From assembly GCF_030247185.1 (NCBI RefSeq), contig NC_080571.1, positions 11,326,131 through 11,390,130 of the forward strand: 64,000 bases of DNA, given 5' to 3'. The stretch is from Malaya genurostris (Eukaryota; Arthropoda; Insecta; Diptera; Culicidae). The notes beneath the pieces are model-generated. The model did no database searches. It was given only the letters and a program-made list of their open reading frames with translations, and was not told the origin of the DNA. How positions within the stretch are numbered: the stretch's first letter is position 1; each line of letters begins with the position of its first letter. The position numbers and the translations under genes were made by a program. Below are positions 23,501 to 35,500 of this stretch, one piece after another.

Positions 23501-26500
23501 AGAACTCTAGACATCCGTTTCGAAGAGCACGTCGCTGAAATAGCGAAAGCATCTAAAGAATTAGAGAAAGGACTACCACATCATTTCAAGTCAAAAGTAG
23601 CTGAACATGCCTTTTCTGAAGATCATGAACTCACTACCAACGACATAAAAATCATAAGACAAATTTCCAACCCATGGAAATTAGACACAGCTGAAAGTTT
23701 AGAAATCTTCAAAAATAACTCCATTTCTTTATTGAATCGTGACCAAGGAAATAAGCCCTCCTGGCTATTCAAGCTATTACCGACACATAAGATACAAATA
23801 GATTTAGGTAATACTTAATCTCTTAATATCCCACTTCTTCAGTTTGTTGCCCTCCGCTGACAATCAAACTACCGTCCTACCCGTCTGTTACTACCTATTT
23901 CTCCCCGTTTTTACCCGTTGACAATAAGACATTTCGTATAAAAGGAGCAGCATTACAGCATTCTTTCAAACAAACTTATATAAAACCGATACACTGAAGA
24001 AGGATGTAAGTAACATTCCGAAATACGCGTATCTGTATTGTAACGTTTGTTATGCTTCATTAAAGTATAGTGACTTTGTGAAAGTGTAATAACGTGACAG
24101 TGAAATAGTGGAATTAAATGGTACAGAAAAAGTGAAACTGTTGAAATTTCAACGATAAATTGTATTTTTTGCTGAATATGCGTACCTCAAACTTCACTTA
24201 TGCGAACCGAACACCAGAGTGTTTACCGGCATGTACACTTCGGAGTAATCTGCGTCTACCTCAGGGAATTTGAGAGCTCTGCTCTCGCTTTTTGGTGTGA
24301 TCCAGTGCTAGAGGTGATAGAAAATCAACACGCGCTTTCATGATGCGTGCACACTTTTTATAACGAGAGAAGTGGTCTCGTTGATATTTTCAGTGCGAGG
24401 GCAAAAATTACTCTTGCTATTTGTCAGAAAGAAGATGTTCACTTCACTCACATATCACTTCACTTCATTTTACCTATTACCAGTATCACGCATAGTGAAG
24501 TGATCACTGTAACCTTAGTTTTCACCGTGTAGTGATTCCGGTAATAAGAGCCTCCAATTCACGTCATCCTGGCGATGGCGCTGACGCTATTTATCCGCTT
24601 ATTTGTTCACTGTTACAGTAGTTCCTATTATGTAAAACAATGTACTTTTTCACCTAGCAGAGGGATAATATCTTTCATTTCAAAACTCCGCGGATGTTTT
24701 TCCGCATCATCCAGTAAAGTCGTTTGAGATTTATTGTATTTCTTCACCCCTTGAATATCTTGAATAGCTGAGACTTTATGACTACGGCTAATGATAGCGA
24801 AATTATCATTACCTAAAAACAGATTGTATTGTATTTCAAATCCTTGTAACTCTTGGTTGACTTTATTTTGAAACTGCGGCAGAATTATGCATGGCTGCAC
24901 CAACTGAATCGTATCAATGGATAAATAGAACAAACTTTTCTTAATTCTCAATGGAATAGAAAAATCTTGCATGGAAACTAACGCTTTGCACAATTTTTTT
25001 AACGTATTTTCAACGAAATAATCTAGCCCGACAGTCGCGTCGTCTCGCTTTCGCACATAAAAGTATCAATGCGAACATCAACCGGTAGAATAAGCTTCAG
25101 ATAGAATTGGAACAAAGACCTGCATGTATTTGTATAAGATTGCCTGTATTTCAGTTATTTATTATTGAATTCAAGATCCTTTTTTATACAAATGTAGCGT
25201 TTTCTTCATACTTTTAAGAAAAAAATACGGATAAAATTATTCGTCACGGTTTCGAAGGAATTCTCGAATGTTTCCTGTAACACGGCTCATTAGGCGGCGC
25301 ACACCTTCTTCGTCCATCGTTTTAGCTATCTTATTCCCACCAGGTCGTCATCTGATTGATATCTTTGACAACCTTTCCCTTTGCCTTGAGTCTCCTCTTC
25401 ATGATTGCCCAGTATTGCTCAATAGGGCGGAACTGGGGGCAGTTGGGTGAGTGAGGGTTTTTCGGAACAAACTGGACCCCTTTCTCTGCATACCATTCTT
25501 GAACGACTTTGCTGTAATGACAGCTTTCCAAATCTTGCCAAAACATTACGGGATGGTCGTGGGATCGAATGAACGGCAAAATTCGTTTTTGGAGACACTC
25601 TTTTTGGTATGGTTCCGATGTCATTGTCTTATTTGTAACGAAAACAGCTGCAAATGCCCTGCCAAATAATAAATTTTCTTGCAAATTTGTCGGCAAAAAC
25701 AAATTTAAATTTGGCTGAAACATACCCTCGAGCCGTTGTCAAGTAAAATTTTTGACCTGGGATTTGCCCGAAGTCAGCCTTGACATACACACCTAGAAAA
25801 AATCGTGTAAATTTAAGTCTTCTGAGACCGACATATTCGAGCATCAAAAATGACTCAATTTTACAGGTAATCGAACACAAGTTTAATGCATTTCGATGTA
25901 TTTTTAACTGCTGAAACATGTAAGTTTACACGCCTGCTTTAAAAGTGGGGTATGTTTGACGTACATTTAAATCATTCTTGAGAAATTCAATCATTTTACA
26001 AATTACGTTCTTCTGAATTGTGTCATATATGGATTTATGTCACCTGTAAATTTCATAATTTTTTGCTGTGTAGGTTTCATCGTTCATCAGAAGACACCCG
26101 TCGAAGTCGGTCAGCACCTGGTCATAAAGTTTCCGAGCACGAATTTTGACCACACTATTCTGTTTTATGGTCCGATTTGGCTGTTTGCTAGCTCGATACA
26201 ACTTGATTCCTTCCCGGAGTCGAGTTCTCCTCACGGTACTATGGGCAGTACCGAATTTTCTGGCGTCGTCTTCCAAATCATATCACGCAGTTTCCAGTTC
26301 GACAGTTCCACTCCGACGATTAGCTTAAGGCTTCCGGATTGTCGTCAATGTTTCATTATACCGTTTGATAACGCGCCATACGGTATTTCTGGGCAATTTC
26401 AGCTGTTTAGCTAGCCTAGATGCAGACCACAATGGATTTTCCAAATAACTGTGCATAATTTTTTCCCTTCTTCGGCTTCCATGTTGATTGTTTACAAAGT

Positions 26501-29500
26501 ACAGTCGATTTGCGGAATGTCAAAAATCATACGTGAAGCTGACAAAATTCCCGACGCCACAATATGAGCAAAAGTTTGTTCCAATTCTAAATGAAGCAAG
26601 CTTTAGGTCAATGGAATTTCGATTTTCATTCCTTTTTTTAACATAACGAAAATCTATCGTTTTTTCGTATTTGTTACAGCCTAAATTACGACAAATATAA
26701 CTTTGCTACACTTTAGAACTTGTTTAGATGTTGAAATTTTTAGGTATGAGATATGCCAAATAAATGAACAAAGAATCATTGTTTATTGATACCGGTTATT
26801 TCCGATTCTCGAAACTCCAGTTTTGCTTGTGCTGTCGACTGAACATGGATCTCATTTTCACAATTTACGAAAGGGAACGAAAATGACGTCTATTTTTCGC
26901 AATTTTCGTCTGGTTTGAATGAAACATAGGCACTTTTCATTCAATCAATACATTTTTAATTAAAGCAGGGTTTTTTTTATTGCAAACTGCTTGGCGAACG
27001 TGATTGTATCGTCGAACTAGTGGTTGTACTCTATTGTGCAATTGTGTATGTTTGAGTATGCCGAGAATTTCTGAATCAACAAATATTGGCACGTTCGCTC
27101 GATTAAGTTGATCTATTGAGTATGTTAGCGTCTTTCCTTGTTCGTGACAATGTTGATGAGTTCCTGTAACCAACGCATTTCATTTTGGTGGCGTTGTTGT
27201 CAACACTATGTTAAGACTACGTTCATACCATTTTGATGCGCCCAGGATATAATTGTAGAAATTCGATCTCATACATCATAATATTTTCAATCCGGAGCAG
27301 AGAAATCAAAAGTCGAAGGATTTTAGAAAATGTGTTTATTTGCACTTATATCGTAGAAACTATCTCTGATATCGTCATAGTCATTACAATAAAGTTCCTG
27401 TGGTGCTTTGTTTGTTTGTATTTTTAACAAGTATGAGTAACTATAGAAAAAATGGAAAGAATATTAGGAAAGAATTTCTAGGGCTTATATATTGCAAAAC
27501 ACTTAAATTATCCAAATTGCAACTAAAGCTTGCTTCATTTAGAATTGGAACAAACTTTTGCTCATATAGTGGCGCTCCTGGTGGACGGATTCGGAAGTTC
27601 TTGGCGCCCACTTGTCGGGAATTTTGTCAGCTTCACGTATGATTTTTGACATTCCGCAAATCGACTGTACTTTGTAAAAAAAGACGGGTGGGTAATGTCA
27701 GAGACATAACTGGATGTCGTAAATACGAAAACAACTGACATGTTCTTTAACACTTCCGAATATCAACTAGTTGATCAATTGTATGAATTATGCAAGCATT
27801 CCCCTTTTTCACATTTTTCGCAAAAACAAAGAAGGCTTCACTTGATCTCGATTACTGTGAATTTCACACAACGAAAAGTGCACAAATCTAATCAAACTGT
27901 TCTAGATTTGCACCACTTTCTTTCAGAAGGACCAAATTATGGAACTTACTACGATATTAAGCACTGTTCGGAATATTTTTCTGATTTTTCTGATTGGCTA
28001 TTGTTGACACGGGTCAAATGATACAGGTTTTTGAATAGTGTACTATTGAAATACTTCAATGCTGTTGCTATACACTATTAAGTTGAAAAATTTCGATTCT
28101 ATTGGGAGTTAGATTACATAAATCATTTCACAAATCACTGAGCTATGAGCTTTCAAAATACGAGAAATGCAAACGCGCCTTATGAATTATCCTCTTTGAT
28201 ACGCGTTTGTACCAAACATTTCAGAAAAGTTTAATTTTGGATTATTTGAGATTGCGTCACACAACTGAAAATTTTATCATAAAATTGTGATCATATTTCC
28301 GATGGCGTGTAGCAAAAATTATGTTGATTCGTTAGATACAACAAGAGATATTCATGATCAAAAACTTATGACTCTCTCAGAGGGTAAATTTTGAAAAGGC
28401 GCCCCATAGTAAAATAAGTCGTATTCACGACAAAACATAGAAGCCAAAAGAATTGTGCACAGTTATTTGGAAAATCCATTGTGGTCTGCATCTAGGCTAG
28501 CTAAACAGCTGAAGTTGCCCAGAAATACCGTATGGCGCGTTTTTTTTTTCCCATAAATACGTTTATTTCTTAAGGCAGTTTACATAAGTTTTTCTTCGCC
28601 GTAGCATCACTTTTACATAACATTCATATCCTAAATTAATTCTAACATAGTCACAACGTTTTGAATTTATTAAAACATATTCTCTTATAGCTTAAATATC
28701 ATCTTAGGTAACTCGTCATTAATTATGAAATCTACTCGGAAATATTATTTGAACCAAACTATTAACTTCTATAAATTATAAAATAAGCTGTTATTTTCAG
28801 ACATTTTGTTGATAATTTCATAAACTGTTTCGAGTTTGTTTGTATCATTACATAATTTTTATTCTAATTTAGCTATTGGTTGAACTCATGGACGCAGCTG
28901 GGATCAGAACTAAGTCTTAAAAGGGGCCTTTATTAAATTGAAACTCCAATTTTCTTTATGAAATGATAAATAAGTTTCATGTATGAAAGGTCACGACAAG
29001 CAAGAATGTCTCGAACTGGGATATTGAATAGTTTACCTTGGGTACGCAAAGAATTTATTAGTTGAGATCTGACATCACGATACTCCACGCATGTCCAAAC
29101 GACATGATCAATATCCCGATAACCTTCTCCGCAAGCACAATGATTAGTCTCGGAGAGCCCAATTCGAAGGAGATGTGCATCTAACGTGTAGTGATTGGAC
29201 ATGAGTCTGGACATCACACGAATGAAATCCCTACTCACATCCAGTCCCCTGAACCATGCCTTTGTCGATATTTTCGGAATAATTGAGTGCATCCACCGAC
29301 CCAGATCATCTCTATCCCAAGATGCTTGCCAGCTGGCAAGTGTTCTTTGGCGAGACGAACTATAGAATTCGTTGAAAGCAATCGGTCGCTCATAAATTTC
29401 ACCCTCAATAGCACCACGTTTGGCTAAATTATCGGCTCTTTCATTGCCTGGAATGGAGCAATGAGCCGGGACCCAGACTATAGTGATTAGATAATTATTA

Positions 29501-32500
29501 TTCAATATGTCGTTCAGACACTGTTTTATTTTACCCAAGAAAAACGGTTCATTTTTGCCAGCAGCGATTGAGCGAATGGCTTCAATTGCACTCAGACTAT
29601 CTGTGAAGAGGAAATAATGGTTTGGAGATAATGTGACGATTACACTCAAACTATAATGAACTGCTGCTAGCTCTGCTATATAAACAGATGCAGGTTCTTG
29701 AAGCCTAAATGAGGCCGAAACATTATTGTTGAACATACCAAACCCTGTCGCTTCTTCAATTCGCGATCCGTCCGTGTAAAACATTTTCTCAGAGTCAATA
29801 TGCCTGAACTTACTTAAAAATATTTTTGGGATTTCCGTCGAGCGTAGATGATCCGGGATTCCACGCACTTCACGCTGCATGGATGTATCGAAAAATAAAG
29901 TTGAGTCAGGGGCACATAGGATGCTGACACGGATAGGAATATGTCTTGAAGGGTTGATTTCCTGTGACATATGGTTAAAATATACTGTCATAAATTTTGT
30001 TTGAGATCGAAGCTCGACTAGTCGTTCGAAATTATTAATTACCATGGGATTCAGCACCTCACATCTTATTAGCAGGCGTGATGAAAGCTCCCAAAATCGA
30101 TCTTTTAATGGAAGAACTCCCGCCAGAACTTCAAGACTCATTGTATGTGTCGAGTGCATGCAGCCTAAGGCAATTCGCAAACAACGGTACTGAATTCGCT
30201 CAAGTTTGATAAAATGAGAGTTTGCAGCGGAACGAAAACAAACGCATCCATATTCCATCACTGAAAGTATCGTTGTTTGATACAATTTTATTAGATCTTG
30301 CGGATGAGAACCCCACCAAGATCCTGTTATTGTTCGAAGAAAATTTACTCTTTGTTGGCATTTCGTTATCAGATACCTAATGTGTCCTCCCCACGTGCAT
30401 TTGGAATCGAACCACACCCCGAGGTATTTAAAAGTTAAAACCTGTTGGATCATTCTTCCCATCATATGGAGCTGAAGCTGCGCGGGATCATGCTTTCTTG
30501 AGAAGACGACTAACTCTGTTTTCTCCGCAGAGAATTCGATACCAAGATGAACAGCCCAAACGGACAAGTTATCTAAGGTATCTTGCAATGGTTTATGCAG
30601 ATCAATAGCTTTGGGCCCAGTAACTGAAACCACGCCATCATCTGCCAATTGCCTTAGTGTACATGGGGTTACTAGACAGCTGTCAATGTCATTCACGTAA
30701 AAATTATAGAGGAGCGGACTGAGGCATGAGCCTTGCGGGAGACCCATGTAGCTAATTCTGAATGTTGCCAAATCGCCATGTGAAAAATACATGCACTTCT
30801 CTGACAAAAGGTTGTGCAAATAATTATTTATAACCGCTGGAAGTCCATGTTGGTGGAGCTTGTCTGAAAGAACATCAATGGAAACTGAATCAAATGCTCC
30901 TTTAATGTCTAAAAATACAGATGCCATTTGTTGCTTTTGAGCGAAGGCAATTTGGATGTCAGACGAAAGTAATGCAAGGCAATCATTCGTCCCTTTATTT
31001 CTACGGAATCCAAACTGAGTATCTGACAACAAACCGTTCGTCTCGACCCAAGTGTCGAGACGTCGTAGAATAATTTTTTCGAACAATTTTCTGATGCAGG
31101 ACAACATCGCAATGGGCCTATATGAGTTGTGATTGGAAGCTGGTTTCCCCGGCTTTTGAATGGCGATAACTTTCACTTGTCTCCAGTCAGGCGGAACAAT
31201 ATTTTGCTCAAGAAACTTGTTGAACAATTCCAACAAACGTCTTTTTGCGAGGTCGGGCAGATTCTTCACCAAGTTGAATTTAATTCTGTCCAACCCAGGG
31301 GCGTTATTGTTACAAGACAAGAGTGCTATAGAAAATTCTATCATTGAAAATGGGTTATTAATAAAACCATTATTTGGAGGAGATTCCCGTATAATGCTTT
31401 GCGTAGGAACAGAATCTGGGCAAACTTTCCGAGCAAAGTCAAATATCCATCGGTTCGAGTATTCGTCACTCTCATTGCCCACGTTACGATTCCTCATTCG
31501 TCTGGCCGTATTCCAAAGAGTGCTCATTGAGGTTTCTCTTGACAAACCTTCGACAAAATGTCTCCAATAGCTACATTTCTTGGCCCGAAGTATGCTCTTG
31601 TACTTGGTTTCTAAAGTTAAGAAATTTTCAAAATTCTGAGGAGTTCCTCCTCCTCGTTTTAAAAACGTCTTGAAAGCATTTTGTTTCGCGTGCTTAGCAT
31701 CTGAACACTCTTTGTCCCACCAAGGGTTTGGAGGCCTTCTGTTAGACGATGGACCAAGAAATCGTTTGGTTTGGGCTTGTTCTGCGGCCTCCAGAATCGA
31801 ACAAACGAGGAAGTCATATTCTTCAAGTGGGGGGAGCTCTTCCATTGAAGTTAAGACACTTGAAATATTACTTTGGTATTTAATCCAGTCAATATTTTTT
31901 GTCAAATCATATGGAATATTAACTGAATTAGCAATGCCTTTGTTACTGCTAATTGAGATGATGATTGGTAAATGATCGCTACCATGTAAATCAGGAAATA
32001 CTTTCCAGGTGCAATCTAGTCGAATTGAAGTCGAACAAAGAGATAAATCTAATGCACTTGGACGTGCCGGAGGTCTTGGGATCCGTGTCATGCTACCCAT
32101 ATTTAGTACCGTCATGCTAAAATTGTCGCAAATATTATATATTAGAGATGATCTGCTATCATTGTAAACGGAACCCCACATCATTCCGTGCGAATTGAAA
32201 TCTCCTAAAATCAAACGTGGAGCAGGAAGGGCTTCGACAATTTCATTAAGCTGTCGTTGTCCAACTTGAGCTCTTGGAGGAATATATACCGAAGCAATGC
32301 AAATGTCCTTTCCTTTCATGTTTATTTGACAAGCAACAACTTCTATACTAGAAGTCGAAGGAATGTTTAATCTATAAAAGGAATAACATTTCTTAATTCC
32401 TAAAAGCACTCCACCATACGGAGAGTCTCTATCGAGACGTATAATGTTAAAATCATTAAAATTTAAAGCTATGTTTGAAGTAAGCCATGTTTCGCATAAA

Positions 32501-35500
32501 GCAAATACATCACATTTTTGACTATGCAATAAAATTTTAAATGAATCAAGTTTTGGCATGATGCTTCGACAATTCCACTGCAGGACAGTGATTGTATCAT
32601 TTGCGGCGGGTGATAAATTATCCATCAAAAGATACAAAACCTGAGACAATTGGCCATTGAGCTGATAACTGCTTCAAAAAATTTCTAGCTATTGGAAGGA
32701 ATGCCATTATGAGGGTCTTTAAGGGTTCAGATATATTGAATGCTGAGAAAATCCATTCAACAATTTCCGAAAACTTCAGTAATCCTGTTGGTGGCTGTGA
32801 AATGGAGCCCACAGGATTATTACCTTTTTCTGTGCTAGATCCTGGATTGGTTTGTGAATTTGACAAACCAGGAGGCACAGTCTTTGGTTTTGACTTTTTT
32901 TGTTTAACACGGGGATCTTTTTTTGAAGATGAAACTTTAGGTGTCTTTTTTGGTAATTTGGAAGAAGACTTCTTTCTCTTAACTGACCCTTGGGTAGTGA
33001 TAAACGAATTACCTTCACTATTTTCGTCAGAGTCAGAGTCTTCTGTTTCCTCTAGATTTGAAAACCCGTTTTCGGTTTCCAAAGGGGGGACATCAATGAC
33101 CGTTTTAAGCATTTCTGCATATGTGCGCTTAGACCGTGCTTTTAAAGAAAGCTTAATTTTGTCTTTGTGCACTTTAAATGCAGTGCATACTGAAATATCC
33201 TCATGAGGACTTTCCCCACAATAAATACATTTTTCAATTTCCTTGTTGCAATCATTATCTTTATGAGGTCCTTCACACTTAATACATTTTGGTTTATTGC
33301 TACAGTAAGTAGCTGTGTGTCCGAATTTTTTGCAGTTCGTACAATTCATTACATTTGGAACAAAAAGCCGAACAGGGAGGCGAATTTTATCGACATAGAC
33401 ATGGGACGGCAACGCAGATCCGGCAAATGTCACTCGAAACGAGTCTGATGGGCGATAAACTTTTTTTCCCTCTTCATAAACTACTGAGTACAGTTGTTTG
33501 CACTCCAGTATTTTCACACCCTCAAGCATAGAGTTCTTGAAACGACCAACACCATGCTTGAGTAAATCATCTACCGAAAGACTCGCTTCGGTAACAACAC
33601 CGTCAATTTCGACATCTTTGGAGGGTATGTAAACTTTATACTCTTTAATGAAATGTTCCGAAGAGACAATATCATTCGCGTGTTTCAAATTATTTACCAC
33701 AACACGAATTTTATCGTTATTTACTTTTATGATCTCTTTGATTGAAGAGTATCGTGATGTCAAACCTTTAGAAATTTGGTAAATGTTTAATGGCTTTGAT
33801 ATACGTCTAAAAAAGACTATCCAAGGCCCTGAAGAGTTCTCCTGATATTTTTTCGTTCGTGGCGGTATAGGATTCATGCTAGGATTTACGTCCATGGATT
33901 CATCCATCACATTAAAATTTTTTTAATCAAACTTTAAAATAACAAATGAAACCAACACTACACAGTACTCAATCAAAAGGAAAAGAAAAAACTTCTACCT
34001 TGAAATTGTTGTCTATCTCCGTTGCACTGCCGTGTAGATCCTCGTTGCTCTAGATGTTCTTGTTGGATGCTGATTGTTGGATGTGATGCTACTGCTACCT
34101 GACATCCAGCACCACTCGATTTCCGATTTACTTTTGTCTTCGCCAGCTGCAACCAGCGCAGGTCACCGGTGTATACCTGCGTGTTGTATGGCAGTGGAAA
34201 GACCGAGTTGTCTTGTCTCCTTCTTCCTTGTGCTCCGCACCGATATGCTTCTGCACCGGTGTGCTTTTGCACTCTCCTGCTTCTGTGTGCCTTTGCACTC
34301 TTCCTCTTCGATGTGCCTTTGCACTCTCCTGCTCAGCACTTGTGACTGTATATTGTGGCCTGGGTAGAGCTTGGGAAACGCCCTTTGTTGTTTCCTTCAC
34401 CAGCTTGACCCAGCACTAGGGCTCTCTTATGCAGCACGATTTTACGTTTTAACGGCTGCTGCCAACAGGTTTCTACCTGTAGTTCAACCGTTGTCGTATT
34501 TAACGCGTGTAAACTAACCAGCGTTATTAAACTGTACGCTTCTATACACAACCTTCTCGGTTGAACGGCTATTACTGAATGTGACCGTATGGCGCGTTAT
34601 CAAACGGTATAAGGAAACATTGACGACGATTCGGAAGCCTCAAGCCAATCGTCGGAGTGGAACTGTCGACCGGAAACTGCGTGGTAAGATTTTGAAGACG
34701 ATTAAGAGGAATCCTAATCTGTCGGACCGTGATTTGGCCAGAAAATTCGGTGCTGCCCATAGTACCGTGAGGAGAACTCGACTCCGGGAAGGAATTAAGT
34801 CGTATCGAGCTAGCAAACAGCCAAATCGGACCATAAAACAGAATAGTGTGGTCAAAATTCGTGCTCGGAAACTATATGACCAGGTGCTGACCAAGTTCGA
34901 CGGGTGTCTTCTGATGGACGATGAAACCTATGTCAAGACTGACTTCAGGCAAATCCCAGGTCAAAAATTTTACTTGGCAACGGCTCGGAGGGATGTTCCA
35001 GCCAAATTCAAATTTGTTTTTGCCGACAAATTTGCAAGAAAATTTATGATTTGGCAGGGCATTTGCAGCTGTGAAAAAAACGAGGTTTCGTTACAAATAA
35101 GACAATGACATCGGAACTATACCAAAATGAGTGTTTCCAAAAACGAATTTTGCCGTTCATTCGATCCCACGACCATCCCGTAATGTTTTGGCCAGATTTG
35201 ACAAGCTGTCATTATAGCAAAGTCGTTCAAGAATGGTATGCAGAGAAAGGGGTCCAGTTTGTTCCGAAAAACCTTAACCCACCCAACTGCCCCCCAGTTC
35301 CGCCCTATTGAGAAATACTGGGCAATCATGAAGAGGAGACTCAATGCAAAGGGAAAGGTTGTCAAAGACATCAATCAGATGACGATCTGGTGGGAATAAG
35401 ATAGCTAAAACGATGGACGAAGAAGGTGTGCGTCGCCTAATGACCCGTGTTACATTAAAAATTTGAGAATTCCTTCAAAACCGCCAACATTTGTATAAAA

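Larger units (their letters stand above)
22986..24050 (+). mobile_element. Penelope-like element, partial plus copy with 3' region
   Basis: Includes the GIY-YIG half and about 230 bp of 3' sequence that the minus copy lacks. That 3' region carries the hammerhead-like fold at 23988-24039. The right boundary is uncertain and may extend to about 24130. Confidence 0.75.
28542..34583 (-). mobile_element. structurally complete I-like LINE with 15-bp target duplication
   Basis: Flanked by the direct repeat ACCGTATGGCGCGTT (28527-28541 and 34584-34598), which occurs once in ITmD37E copies A and B at the same place (with GTGCG in A). The element lies on the minus strand: a 5' end at 34583 starting CACATTCAGT, an untranslated region of about 670 bp, ORF1 (33910-32618), ORF2 (32649-28933), and a 3' UTR ending in a T run on the plus strand (the A tail), with AATAAA about 20 bp before it. 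Both ORFs are open throughout. ORF2 contains endonuclease, RT and RNase H, as in the I superfamily. The insertion looks young. Confidence 0.92.

Noticed and set aside
21022..23818. GIY-YIG nuclease as a host DNA-repair gene
   Set aside because: The adjoining RT motifs, repeated copies and truncations identify it as a Penelope-like element.
31129..33448. Plus-strand frames of 60-165 codons opposite the LINE ORFs
   Set aside because: They are antisense shadows of the intact ORF1 and ORF2.
34074..34419. Plus- and minus-strand frames near the LINE 5' end
   Set aside because: They lie in the LINE 5' untranslated region and show no conserved motif.
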